The notes under the pieces: model-generated
Database searches by the model: none
The model's input: only the letters and a program-made list of their open reading frames with translations
What the model was told of the DNA's origin: nothing
Shown here: positions 38,940 to 49,148 of the stretch, one piece after another
Layout: each line of letters begins with the position of its first letter
How positions within the stretch are numbered: the stretch's first letter is position 1
Program-made: the position numbers and the translations under genes
Source: Candidatus Pacearchaeota archaeon
Lineage (GTDB): Archaea > Nanobdellota > Nanobdellia > Pacearchaeales > GW2011-AR1
Assembly (NCBI GenBank): GCA_018303855.1
Contig: JAGVXI010000006.1
Span: 41,181 to 105,180 of the forward strand
Length of the DNA: 64,000 bases
Direction: 5' to 3'

Positions 38940-39102
38940 TATTTATCTAAAAAGAAATGTTTTTAGGAGTAATTAAAGATTGACTTAAACTAATTTCTTG
39001 GATTTTGTTAAAACGTCCGTTTTTTGAAGTATTAGTTTTATTGGAGAATTTTTTGTTAATCATCTAGTTAGAATATATAAACCCCAAAGTATTTATTAAA
39101 TT

Positions 39103-39282
39103 ATGGATTATATTACTTCAAGTATCATCATTATTGATGTAATTTTAATGATTGGAACATTCGTATTGTTTATATTACAAAAAAAATTTAAAATTAAACA
39201 GAAGGCCATAGACAATGTATGGGAGTTAGTAAAATATGTTACTATGGCACTTGTGGGTTACCAGTTTGGTAAAGGACTATAA
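39103..39282 (+). CDS. Small membrane protein (not in ORF track)
   Basis: MDYITSSIIIIDVILMIGTFVLFILQKKFKIKQKAIDNVWELVKYVTMALVGYQFGKGL*. Confidence 0.55.
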   Translation: MDYITSSIIIIDVILMIGTFVLFILQKKFKIKQKAIDNVWELVKYVTMALVGYQFGKGL

Positions 39283-39285
39283 AAA

Positions 39286-39402
39286 ATGCCAAATTTTTTA
39301 ACTGTCATTGGTATTGTTGTATTTGTAGTAAGTGGAATAATGAAGAATAAGCTTGGAATGGCAGTTGGTGTTGGACTTATCATTATTGGTGCTTTTACAT
39401 AA
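39286..39402 (+). CDS. Very small hydrophobic protein, tandem with the previous one (not in ORF track)
   Basis: MPNFLTVIGIVVFVVSGIMKNKLGMAVGVGLIIIGAFT*. Confidence 0.45.
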   Translation: MPNFLTVIGIVVFVVSGIMKNKLGMAVGVGLIIIGAFT

Positions 39403-39421
39403 ATCTCTCCTCACAGAAAAA

Positions 39422-41032
39422 TTATTTTATTTCCCATTTAATACACCATAAAAACCCCAAGAGCCTTTTTATACATAGTTTTTCCTGAGAAACAATAGTA
39501 TCTCCTGTTATTGGAAACTGTGATTGTTGTTGGAATTCGGAATTAATTTTTTCCTCATAATATTGATTAATTATCAATGCGTCTAATATTTGGTTATATG
39601 CATTATTACAATTAGAAGGAATTATTAAATTAGCATGACTAGTACATTGAGTGTCTTCATAATTTTTAGCCCCGCTCAATTGAACTCCAGAACCAACAAT
39701 ATGGTCTGAACTAGTGTAAATAGTGTAATATTCAACATCTCCATAAGTTTCATCATTAGAGTTTAGGTCATTCAAAAATTGGCTATTAAAGTTAAGGTCC
39801 TTTAATGATTTGTCTTGATTATAATTACATCCATTTTTAATAAGGGCTTCAATTAAACCCCCAAGATTCCCATTTGCACCATGATTCGGTGTTCCCAACA
39901 TAATTAATTTGTGTACCTTTTTATCTCCCCCAAGATAATTAATATAATATCTTGCGGTTAATCCCCCCATACTATGTGCAATTATATTAACTTTGTAATA
40001 ACGGGAGTTGGACAATGCTTTATCAATTTCTTTTTGCAATTGAAGTGCATGCTCTCTAATTCCATATTCTGCTAAATTACTACAAGTTATATCTGAATAA
40101 TCTATATTATATGTTTCTGCTTTTGCTGTTCCACTAGTTTGAACAATCTGAGTATCCCACTTTATGCTTTTTTCGAGCTCATCAAATGAACTTCCACTAC
40201 CAGTCCAGCCATGAACAAAAATTATTGGGTAATCATTTATATTCACTACTTGATGAGTAGAAAGGTTTAATTCATTTATTCTTTTTCTTTGCTCATCTAA
40301 ATTTTGTTGATAACTTTCTTCAAGAGTAGTGCATTTCTCTCCACTATCTCTTATCTCACTTTTTCCACATCCATCTTTACATAGCAAGGTATAACTTTGA
40401 TTAACACATTTGAAATATGAACATTCCCAATTAGACACACAACAAGCTTCTCTTTCTGTTTTAGTATTGCCACAGCCATCATTACAGTTTCTTGTTCTTT
40501 GTCCATTTACGCAATTTGACCAATCTCCACAATTCCATGAAGGAGTACATTTATTTTCTTCCTGAAACTTAACCCAAGCACTTAAGCATATCCCCATTTC
40601 ATCCCGAGTGCATAAACTATCTTGCCATTCTTTTTCAATGATATGCACTTCATCTTCTGTATTACAATCAATCTTTGAAGGATAAGAACATATATTTCCT
40701 ACTGAAGCTTCACCTAAAAAATTAGCAACGAGTGCACCCCCTACAAGATAATTATTATATTGTGCGGTATCTATAATTATTCCCTGGTTATCGGTAATCT
40801 TTATAGAAATATCCAATCTATCTGTAACTGAAGAAATTTCTGTACGAGCAATCCCCCTAACGTCTGCTAAAAGGTTAACATATTTTACTTTTTCTTGATT
40901 ATAAGAATTATCAGCTTGAATAAATACAAACCTATCGGGTTCAGTTTGGACTATAATATTTGTTTGGTAGGCTGAAACAAACCCACTTAAAAAGATAAGC
41001 AAAAATACCAAAAGTATTTGACGATTTTTCAT
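39422..41032 (-). CDS. Secreted lipase-like alpha/beta hydrolase with Cys-rich module
   Basis: Signal peptide, two Cys-rich repeats (SWNCGDWSNCVNGQRTRNCNDGCG / NWECSYFKCVNQSYTLLCKDGCG), VHGWTGSGSSF, IIAHSMGGLTARYY. Confidence 0.85.
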   Translation of the reverse strand: MKNRQILLVFLLIFLSGFVSAYQTNIIVQTEPDRFVFIQADNSYNQEKVKYVNLLADVRGIARTEISSVTDRLDISIKITDNQGIIIDTAQYNNYLVGGALVANFLGEASVGNICSYPSKIDCNTEDEVHIIEKEWQDSLCTRDEMGICLSAWVKFQEENKCTPSWNCGDWSNCVNGQRTRNCNDGCGNTKTEREACCVSNWECSYFKCVNQSYTLLCKDGCGKSEIRDSGEKCTTLEESYQQNLDEQRKRINELNLSTHQVVNINDYPIIFVHGWTGSGSSFDELEKSIKWDTQIVQTSGTAKAETYNIDYSDITCSNLAEYGIREHALQLQKEIDKALSNSRYYKVNIIAHSMGGLTARYYINYLGGDKKVHKLIMLGTPNHGANGNLGGLIEALIKNGCNYNQDKSLKDLNFNSQFLNDLNSNDETYGDVEYYTIYTSSDHIVGSGVQLSGAKNYEDTQCTSHANLIIPSNCNNAYNQILDALIINQYYEEKINSEFQQQSQFPITGDTIVSQEKLCIKRLLGFLWCIKWEIK

Positions 41033-41119
41033 TAAACGCCAACTAATTCTAAATATAAAAATCTTTCTAACTTTTAATTCTTTCTCAGCCTTCCTAACTT
41101 TCCCCCGTGTCCGCCCTTT

Positions 41120-41824
41120 CTAAACCCTCCTAATCCTCGGTCCCTGATATGTCCTGACTCTTAAACTAACACCTAAATCATGCGCAACTTTCTCGCATTT
41201 TTCCATGTCTGGAACTGGAATTCCGCGAGGCAAAACTCCTTCTGGAAAATCAACAGCAGTTGCTTCTGTTTTTAAACCAGGCTGATTAAAGCACTGAGAA
41301 ATAAATTTTAGCAAAAGCTCATAAGCCTGACTGTCCTCTTCATTTTTAATAAAATTTGGCCTGCATAACTTATTATATACTTGACAATTCTCAGCATTTA
41401 AGCTAACTGAAATCCTACTAACACCTACACCAACTAACTCTTTAGGAATGTTTCTATTAGAATAGTGATAAAGCACATGCCCGTTTGTATCAACTCTTAT
41501 TGGCTTGCTAAATTCTTGCTTAAGTCTTGGCGACAAAGGTGAAACAATATCATCTAATCGCAGTAAAGGTTCTCCAAAACCACAATATACTATTTCTTCA
41601 AAATTTCTACCAGAAGCTTTATCAAAAACATCTTGCCACACTTCATTTAGACCAGGATCTTGCTGAAGCATTAAGTTATACTGCTTTAACCCTTGTGAAA
41701 AATTGCTTAAACAAAAGATACACTTATTATCGCATCTATTTGTAACATTAAGATACAATCCATTTTTGGTAAAATAGGTTATGCTTGGTTCATTCTTCAA
41801 CAATTTCGGCTTTTCCATCTTCAA
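41120..41824 (-). CDS. Radical SAM protein
   Basis: CDNKCIFC (CX3CX2C) and YCGFGEPLLR. Confidence 0.87.
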   Translation of the reverse strand: MKMEKPKLLKNEPSITYFTKNGLYLNVTNRCDNKCIFCLSNFSQGLKQYNLMLQQDPGLNEVWQDVFDKASGRNFEEIVYCGFGEPLLRLDDIVSPLSPRLKQEFSKPIRVDTNGHVLYHYSNRNIPKELVGVGVSRISVSLNAENCQVYNKLCRPNFIKNEEDSQAYELLLKFISQCFNQPGLKTEATAVDFPEGVLPRGIPVPDMEKCEKVAHDLGVSLRVRTYQGPRIRRV

Positions 41825-42341
41825 TTAATATCTGAGCTATTTTGAAAGGAATGTTGGCAATCTGCCCTTTGCTAAAAGGACCCATCTTTTCGCCTTCTAA
41901 TCCCATAAATTCCTCAACATCTGTATTAAAAACAACGAGCTCATTTTTCTTTTCTTCTTTTTTTCCATTTAAAGTTTCGCTTATTTTTTTATCGCTTTTA
42001 TCAACACAAGCCATCAATTCTTCAAACAATTCTTTTTCAAAAGGTAGCATATTATCAAAATCTTGCTTGCTTATCCCTGTTTCAGCTGCAATCAAAACTA
42101 GATTAAGCAACTTTTTTCTTCTCCTAATCATTAACTCTTTGAATAAAGTCATAGCATTTTCAAGCTGTTTTTTGGTTTTTATAACAACATCTGAAAATAC
42201 ATCATCTTCTTTGACTGAAATTTCTTTTTTTTCTTTTAGATAATCAGCAATTTCTTGGATAAAGTTTTTTGGCAATGGCTGAAGCTGTTCACTATATCTC
42301 TCTTTACGCGAAGCCTCATAGATATCATTATAAGTTATCAT
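41790..42341 (-). CDS. GINS complex subunit (Gins51/Sld5-like)
   Basis: Helical A-domain then VEEFMGLEGEKMGPFSKGQIANIPFKIAQILIEDGKAEIVEE B-domain. Confidence 0.8.
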   Translation of the reverse strand: MITYNDIYEASRKERYSEQLQPLPKNFIQEIADYLKEKKEISVKEDDVFSDVVIKTKKQLENAMTLFKELMIRRRKKLLNLVLIAAETGISKQDFDNMLPFEKELFEELMACVDKSDKKISETLNGKKEEKKNELVVFNTDVEEFMGLEGEKMGPFSKGQIANIPFKIAQILIEDGKAEIVEE

Positions 42342-42606
42342 TTTTCAATTTTTAAGCCCATATCTCATCTTTAATTAGTACTACTGTAATTTAATCGAGT
42401 TTAACTAAAACCCCATACTTTAAGCATATATCTTTTATATTATACCTTAATCAAATAAATCACCTATTTTTAATGATTATTATATTGAAAAATGAGCATT
42501 TTGCATATGTTTTGAGAGTATTATTCATCAATCTAAAGTTAAAAATCATGAACTTAGTAAATTAAATTTAAGTACGTAGCTAACGTCTTATAGATTAACT
42601 ATTATC

Positions 42607-43857
42607 TTACTTTACAAATCCAGCCTTTTTCAAAAGCATATCCCCATTCATTCCCCCAAAATTGCCTATCTGCGCTTCTTTCTCACAAAACTTCTTGGCT
42701 TTTGGAACCTTTTCAAGCCCGTCATAATATAAAACAGGCACAGGGTCAGCTGAGTGAGATTTAAACTTACAGGGAGTTGAATGGTCACAGGTTACAACAA
42801 CTTTAATATTATTTGGCGGAGCAAATTTCCTTAGGAAATTGAATAAAACAGAATCAATATATTCCAGCATCTGTTTTTTTTCAAGTGGCTTATTATCATG
42901 CCCTGGAATATCTGTTTCTTTAATATGAATATAGGCATACTCATATTTTTTATAATTTTTTTTCAAAACCTTAACAGAAAACTTGCATGCCTGAGCCAAA
43001 CCATCATACAAATTCTGATATGCATCTAACTGCTCAAGTACAGGATAAGGCAAATCAAAAACATCCATGCCGCATAATTTTGAAAAACCAATTTCCAAAG
43101 GCATATATGCAATGGAAATCCATCTCTTGTAGGGTTTTAATTTAGGAATTTCTATGCCAGCGCCTCTTACTAATAAGAAATTAGCGGGTGCCAAACCCTT
43201 TTTTCTTCGTTGTTCATTGATAGAATGCTTGTCTAAAATTTCGTGAGCATATTCAAGAAACTCATTAACAACATTGGCAGTATATTGTGTAAGTTCGAGC
43301 TCATCTAAAGGCAGACACTTTTTTGGATTAGAAAATTGTTTTAATTTCCCCTGCTCATAATATGAAATGTCATTTCCAGAGATATTATCTGAAAAACCCC
43401 CTTTGAATACCAATGTTGCTCTATGCTGAACAGTCACCTTAAAAATAAAATCAAAAGGCAGTTTTATCTTTTTGTTTAAAGTTTCTGCGAGAGTTTCAGC
43501 CTCTTCTGTAGTAAGGGTTCTTCCAGCTCTTCTATCAGTAATTTCATTTGTTTTGCGGTCAAATGTTGCAAAATTTACTCTTAAAGCCAAATCTCCGCGA
43601 GTGGTTTTAATTCCAGCACCTGCAGCCTCTAATTGTCCCCTTGTACTCGATATTAATTCATTGCCAAAAATAGAAACAATAGCCTCATCTGATTCAGGGA
43701 TAAAACCTGGTTTAACAGGCCACATATGCCCTAATTCTCCGCGGGCAGCTAAAAAATCAAGATTTGGCATATTTGCAACTTCCAAAGGAGTTTTTTCTCC
43801 AAGCAATTTGTGGGGTAAATCAGCAGCTCCGTCAAGTATTACAAGTATGCCTTTCAT
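42607..43857 (-). CDS. apgM: 2,3-bisphosphoglycerate-independent phosphoglycerate mutase, archaeal type
   Basis: MKGILVILDGAADLPHKLLGEKTPLEVANMPNLD...; true start at 43857, not the track start 44274. Confidence 0.92.
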   Translation of the reverse strand: MKGILVILDGAADLPHKLLGEKTPLEVANMPNLDFLAARGELGHMWPVKPGFIPESDEAIVSIFGNELISSTRGQLEAAGAGIKTTRGDLALRVNFATFDRKTNEITDRRAGRTLTTEEAETLAETLNKKIKLPFDFIFKVTVQHRATLVFKGGFSDNISGNDISYYEQGKLKQFSNPKKCLPLDELELTQYTANVVNEFLEYAHEILDKHSINEQRRKKGLAPANFLLVRGAGIEIPKLKPYKRWISIAYMPLEIGFSKLCGMDVFDLPYPVLEQLDAYQNLYDGLAQACKFSVKVLKKNYKKYEYAYIHIKETDIPGHDNKPLEKKQMLEYIDSVLFNFLRKFAPPNNIKVVVTCDHSTPCKFKSHSADPVPVLYYDGLEKVPKAKKFCEKEAQIGNFGGMNGDMLLKKAGFVK

Positions 43858-43999
43858 AAAAAAACCAAAGCATTTTTCTTTATAAAAATTTGTATATATT
43901 TTTAGTAGTGATAAATAATAAATAAAAATGGATAATACTAATGAAAAAGCATATATATCTAACGATTCTGTTCTATATACATAAACAAAGGCATAAAAA

Positions 44000-45121
44000 A
44001 TGTTTAAATTTTTAAAAGACAAGCTAAGCAATTGGGCAAAAAAGATAGCCAAAGCTGAAGAAAAAAGAGAAGCGAAAAAAGAGCCAGAAAAAATAGAAAA
44101 GGCGAAAACAAAAATTGAGCAAAAGGATAAAGAAAAACCAGTAAAAGAGGAAAAGATAAAAAAACCAGAGAAAACAATTGAAAAAAGGCTTGAAGAAGCT
44201 GATGAGAAAGAAAAGCAGGAAGCTGAAGAAGAAAAACAGGGGTTTTTTGCAAGATTAAAGTCAAAATTCACCAAGATTAAAATTTCTGAAAACGAGTTTG
44301 ATATTTATGCAAATGAATTAGAAGAGCTTTTGCTTGAAAATAATGTCGCATTTGAGGTTGCAGAAAAAATAATCTCAGGACTTAAGCAGGAAATTGTTGG
44401 CAAAGAATTGTTAAAAAAAGAAATTGAGGGTGAGATTAAAGATGTTTTTAAAGAGATAATTAGAAAAATACTTATAGAACCATTTGATGTAGCTGAAAAA
44501 ATCAAAGAAAAAAACCAAAAAGAAAAAACCCCTTATGTGATTGTTTTTTTCGGAATAAATGGCACAGGTAAAACAACCACAATTGCAAAAGTTACTGAAT
44601 TTCTCAAAAAGCAAAACCTTTCATGCGTTTTGGCAGCAGCAGATACTTTCAGAGCAGCAAGCATTGAGCAGCTACAAAAGCACGGAGAGAGGCTTGGAGT
44701 AAAGGTTATTGCAAATTCATATGGCAGTGATCCGGCAAGCGTGGGGTTTGATGCAGTAGCTTATGCAAAAAGGCATTATATTAATGCTGTCTTGATAGAC
44801 ACTGCAGGACGAATGCATACTGCAAAAGATCTGCTACGAGAAATGGAAAAAATAGTTAGAGTTACTAAGCCGGACTTGAAAGTTTTTATTGGAGAATCAA
44901 TAACAGGCAATGATGCGGTGGAGCAGGCAAAATCATTTAACTGGAGTGTTGGCATAGACGGAATTATCTTAACAAAAGCAGACATTGATGAAAAAGGCGG
45001 AACAGCTCTCAGCGTTGGCTATGTAATAAAAAAACCCATTTTATATCTCGGCACAGGGCAGGAATATAATGCGATTGAACCTTTCAGCAAGGAAAAGTTT
45101 ATTGAAAGGTTGGGATTGTGA
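44000..45121 (+). CDS. ftsY: Signal recognition particle receptor FtsY
   Basis: GINGTGKTTTIAK, AADTFRAASIEQL, IDTAGRMHT, LTKADIDEKGG. Confidence 0.96.
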   Translation: MFKFLKDKLSNWAKKIAKAEEKREAKKEPEKIEKAKTKIEQKDKEKPVKEEKIKKPEKTIEKRLEEADEKEKQEAEEEKQGFFARLKSKFTKIKISENEFDIYANELEELLLENNVAFEVAEKIISGLKQEIVGKELLKKEIEGEIKDVFKEIIRKILIEPFDVAEKIKEKNQKEKTPYVIVFFGINGTGKTTTIAKVTEFLKKQNLSCVLAAADTFRAASIEQLQKHGERLGVKVIANSYGSDPASVGFDAVAYAKRHYINAVLIDTAGRMHTAKDLLREMEKIVRVTKPDLKVFIGESITGNDAVEQAKSFNWSVGIDGIILTKADIDEKGGTALSVGYVIKKPILYLGTGQEYNAIEPFSKEKFIERLGL

Positions 45122-45233
45122 AATTGAAGATAAAAGATAATTAACAAAATAAGGATGCGTTAATTCAAAGGGGATAATAGTTGTTTAAGACTAAAACCAC
45201 AACTTTATTAACCTTTAATTTTCTTTTTAGTTT

Positions 45234-48200
45234 ATGTTAGAGAAATTTGGAGAAGTCTTAAGAAAAGCTACAGATAAGATAGCTAATGCCATATTCCTTG
45301 ATAAAAACCTCGTAGATTCGATAATCAAAGATCTACAAAGAGCCTTAATAGAAGCAGACGTAAACATTAAACTTGTAAAAGAATTAAGCGATAAACTGAA
45401 AAAGGCGGCATTTGATGAAAGAATTAAAGGCATAGAAAAAAAAGAGCATCTTATCAAAGTTTTACATGATGAACTAATTGCTTTGCTTGGAGAATATAAA
45501 CAGCTTAAATTACAAAAAGGACAAAACAGAATTCTGCTTTTAGGTTTGTATGGGGCAGGAAAATGCGTCCACGCAGAAAGCAATATTCAATTAGGCAATG
45601 GGGATATTATTAAAATTGAAGATCTTTATAATAGATATAAAGATAAAAATGAAGAAGAATTAGAAGAAGGAAAAATAATAGATATATCTAGTAAAAATCT
45701 GTTTGTTCCTTCATTTAATTCCAATACCGCTAAAATAGAAAATAAAAAAGTAACGCATTTATGGAAATTAGCAAAAGATAACCTGATTAAAATTAAAGTA
45801 AATAATGGGAACGATTTTTCAGTTAAAGTAACTCCAGAACATCCATTTTTTGTCCTTAGAAATGAGAAAATTGTTAAAATAAGAGCAGATGAAATAACAT
45901 TAAATGATTATATATCTATTCCTAGAGAAATAAAAAATGATGGCAAAATTATTGGATTATTTGACGAAATTAAAAAATTAAATCTTTATACCTATTTAAG
46001 TCAAGAAGAAATAAAATTAATTTTGAAAGAAAAAAATAAAAATTTAAAGGAAATCTGTAAAGATTTGAAATTCAAGAAAAACTATTGTCATTTTACTTCA
46101 AGAATCAAGAGAGGTCAAGTCCCAATAGAACTAATAGAAGAAGGCAGATTTAATCTCTTAAGAATAAAAGAATATAATAGTTACAAAATTATTACAATGC
46201 CCTGTTACTTAACGCCAGAATTTGCAGAATTTATTGGTTATGTTATGGGAGATGGAAATATAGGGAAAAATTATATCCAAATATCTAATGAAGATACAGA
46301 GATAATAAAACGAATAAATGAACTCTCAAAAATTCTTTTTAACATAACTCCCTCAATTAAAAGAGACTTTAGAACAAAAAAAATGTATAAAGTTATAATA
46401 AGTTCAAAATCTTTAATAGAAGTTTTTAAAATATTTGGACTAAAAAGAGGTAGAAAGGGAAAAGAATTAAAAATTCCACAACAAATCTTACAATCTAATA
46501 AAGATACAATAAGGTTATTTATTAGGGCTTACTTTGATTGTGATTCAAGTCCTTCAAAAGGAAAAAGATTTATAGAGCTAATCTCTGAAAGCAATATCCT
46601 AATAAAACAAATGGACTTGTTGTTAAGAAGATTTGGCATTTTGTCAGCAATTTCAAAGAAAATTATTAAAAATATTTCATATTGGAGACTTTCTATAAAA
46701 GCGCGATATGCAGAAACTTATGCTGGTGAAATAGGATATTTAATAAACAGAAAAACAAAAATAATAGCAGGATACAAAAGGATAGGAATAGTTCAAGGAA
46801 CAGGAAATCAAGATATGATTCCTCTAGGTAAATCTCTAAAAGAACTAAGAACAAAACTTGGATTTTCTATAGGTGAAATACAAAAAAATGCTGTTTGTAG
46901 TTATGGAATACATGAAAAAAAAGGTTTTATATCAAGAGAGAACCTGCTAAGACTTATAGTTTATTACCAAATTAAAAAAAGAGGGATATTTCTAAGTTTG
47001 TTGCAAGACATAGAAAATAGAAGTTCATTAAAGGATAAATACTCTAAAGAACTAATAAATGGGACACTTTATTACTTAAAAGATCAAGGAATTATTAATC
47101 TCGAAGATAATAAAAATTTAATCCTTTCACAAAAGGGTCAGTTATATCTGCAACAGATAAATGAAAACCAGTCAGATTATCTATTAGAAATGTTAGAGAT
47201 GCTTGCTAATTCAAATGTATGCTGGATGCCTGTAAAAGAAATAAAAAATATCTCAAATGATAAGGAATTTGTATATGACCTAACAGTAGAAGATAACCAT
47301 AGTTTTATTGCAGAAGGGTTTATAGTTCATAATACAACAACAGTTGCAAAACTCGCTAATTATTTTGCTAAAAGAGGAAACAAATCTGCTGTTATTGGCT
47401 TAGATGTACACAGGCCTGCAGCACAAGAGCAATTAAAACAGCTTGCTGAAAGAAACAAACTGAATTATCTAATTGATATTAATGCAAAAAACCCAATAAA
47501 CACCTATAAAAATTTCAAACCAGAATTATCAAATTATGATGTACTAATAATTGACACAGCTGGACGCCATAGTTTGGACAAAGAGCTTGTAGCAGAAATT
47601 TCTGCATTAAATAGGTTAATTGAGCCAACTGAAACAATCCTAATCATGCCAGCAGATATTGGACAAGCGGCAAAACAACAGGCACAAGCTTTTAAAGAAA
47701 TGCTGCAAATTTCTGGAATTATTGTCACAAGAATGGATTCCACTGCAAAAGGAGGGGGAGCATTAACAGCATGTGCTGAAATAAAAGCACCTGTTTATTT
47801 TATTACAACAGGAGAAAAAATAAATGACATTGAAGAATTTAATCCAGAATCATTTTTATCAAGACTTTTAGGCATGGGGGATCTTCAGATTTTAATTGAA
47901 AAAGTCCATTCTGCCTCAGACACAAAAAAACAAGAAGAAATTTCAAAAAGACTGCAAGAAGGACAGTTTTCTTTAGAAGATGTCATTGAGCAAGTAAAAA
48001 CTCTTGGCTCTGTCGGCGGATTTGATAAAATAAAGAGTATGATTCCAGGATTAGGCAAAGTAAAACTTCCAGAACTAAAAGTTGAAAACCAAGAGCAGAG
48101 AATAAAAAAGTGGGAGCATATAATTAAATCAATGACGCAGGAAGAAAAAAACAATCCAGAATTATTAGAAAGACAAACAACTAGAATTGCAAGAATAGCA

Positions 48201-48371
48201 AAAGGCAGTGGAACACATACCAGCGATGTTCGCAATTTGCTCAAGCAGTATAAAATGCTAAAAGAAGTTATAAAATCAGGCTCAACAATGGGTGTGGGTG
48301 AAGGAACTCTTGACCAAAAACAGCTTATTAAACTAGCAAGAAAGTTTGGGAAGAAAAAATTTAGAATGTAA
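45234..48371 (+). CDS. srp54: SRP54 signal recognition particle GTPase precursor, intein-containing
   Basis: N-extein ...LLLGLYGAGK; C-extein TTTVAKLANYFAKRG...LDVHRPAAQEQLKQ...IDTAGRHS...TRMDSTAKGGGALTA...M-domain. Confidence 0.95.
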   Translation: MLEKFGEVLRKATDKIANAIFLDKNLVDSIIKDLQRALIEADVNIKLVKELSDKLKKAAFDERIKGIEKKEHLIKVLHDELIALLGEYKQLKLQKGQNRILLLGLYGAGKCVHAESNIQLGNGDIIKIEDLYNRYKDKNEEELEEGKIIDISSKNLFVPSFNSNTAKIENKKVTHLWKLAKDNLIKIKVNNGNDFSVKVTPEHPFFVLRNEKIVKIRADEITLNDYISIPREIKNDGKIIGLFDEIKKLNLYTYLSQEEIKLILKEKNKNLKEICKDLKFKKNYCHFTSRIKRGQVPIELIEEGRFNLLRIKEYNSYKIITMPCYLTPEFAEFIGYVMGDGNIGKNYIQISNEDTEIIKRINELSKILFNITPSIKRDFRTKKMYKVIISSKSLIEVFKIFGLKRGRKGKELKIPQQILQSNKDTIRLFIRAYFDCDSSPSKGKRFIELISESNILIKQMDLLLRRFGILSAISKKIIKNISYWRLSIKARYAETYAGEIGYLINRKTKIIAGYKRIGIVQGTGNQDMIPLGKSLKELRTKLGFSIGEIQKNAVCSYGIHEKKGFISRENLLRLIVYYQIKKRGIFLSLLQDIENRSSLKDKYSKELINGTLYYLKDQGIINLEDNKNLILSQKGQLYLQQINENQSDYLLEMLEMLANSNVCWMPVKEIKNISNDKEFVYDLTVEDNHSFIAEGFIVHNTTTVAKLANYFAKRGNKSAVIGLDVHRPAAQEQLKQLAERNKLNYLIDINAKNPINTYKNFKPELSNYDVLIIDTAGRHSLDKELVAEISALNRLIEPTETILIMPADIGQAAKQQAQAFKEMLQISGIIVTRMDSTAKGGGALTACAEIKAPVYFITTGEKINDIEEFNPESFLSRLLGMGDLQILIEKVHSASDTKKQEEISKRLQEGQFSLEDVIEQVKTLGSVGGFDKIKSMIPGLGKVKLPELKVENQEQRIKKWEHIIKSMTQEEKNNPELLERQTTRIARIAKGSGTHTSDVRNLLKQYKMLKEVIKSGSTMGVGEGTLDQKQLIKLARKFGKKKFRM
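45564..47333 (+). other. Intein (590 aa) with LAGLIDADG-type endonuclease and extra HTH-like insertion
   Basis: Starts Cys (CVHAESNIQLGNG), block B VTPEHPFFV, LAGLIDADG-like IGYVMGDGNIG and IRAYFDCDSS, ends VYDLTVEDNHSFIAEGFIVHN before Thr. Confidence 0.95.
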
Positions 48372-48372
48372 A

Positions 48373-49143
48373 ATGAAAATTCTTATAAAAATAGGCAGCG
48401 CACTTTTAAGCAAAGGAAATTATTTAGATCATAAATTTCTAAAATCAAAAATAAAAGAAATAAGTGAATTGCATAAACAAGGAAACGAGGTAATTATTGT
48501 AAGCTCTGGGGCAGTTGCTTGCGGAATGGAAATAGAAAATCTTCAAAAAAGACCGCAGGATATATTAGAACTGCAATTACTGTCCGGGGAAGGACAAATA
48601 GAATTACTTGGACATTATCAAAAATTGTTTTTAAAAGAGGGTATTAAAATATCCCAGGTTTTACTAACTCACCATAATTTTGACACCAAAAAGGAAAAAG
48701 AAACAATAGTGAATATAATTAATAATTATCTCAAAAGAAAGATAATCCCTATAATTAATGAGAATGATTTAGTAAGCAAAGAAGAATTTGAATCCAACAA
48801 ATTATTTAGCGATAATGATATTTTAGCTGCATTGATTGCAAAGGAGATTAGAGTAGATTTAATAATCATCTTAACAGATGTTGATGGGCTCTATAGTGAA
48901 AATCCAGGAACAAATTTAAATGCAACATTAATTGAGGAAGTAAAAGAAATTACTGAAGAAATAAAAAAAATTGCTACAAAAGAAAACAACATGCTTGGAT
49001 TAGGTGGGATGAATTCCAAAATAATCGCAGCAGAAATTACAACAAAAGAAGGAATTAATACTATTATAGCAAACGGCAAATACAGCATATCAGACATTTT
49101 AAACAACAAAGTTAAAAGAACTTTGTTTAGAGCAAAAAAATAA
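48373..49143 (+). CDS. proB: Glutamate 5-kinase-like amino acid kinase
   Basis: KIGSALLS, VSSGAVACGM, INENDLVS, LTDVDGLYSENPG, GGMNSKIIAA. Confidence 0.85.
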   Translation: MKILIKIGSALLSKGNYLDHKFLKSKIKEISELHKQGNEVIIVSSGAVACGMEIENLQKRPQDILELQLLSGEGQIELLGHYQKLFLKEGIKISQVLLTHHNFDTKKEKETIVNIINNYLKRKIIPIINENDLVSKEEFESNKLFSDNDILAALIAKEIRVDLIIILTDVDGLYSENPGTNLNATLIEEVKEITEEIKKIATKENNMLGLGGMNSKIIAAEITTKEGINTIIANGKYSISDILNNKVKRTLFRAKK

Positions 49144-49148
49144 AGAAA

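Noticed and set aside
43858-44274. N-terminal extension of the apgM ORF (track start 44274)
   Set aside because: Phe/Ser-rich antisense of the ftsY 5' region; the genuine ApgM start MKGILVILDG is at 43857.
45234-48371. Initial impression of a disrupted SRP54 gene
   Set aside because: Reading frame is continuous and splice-junction residues are intact, so it is an intein rather than a pseudogene.
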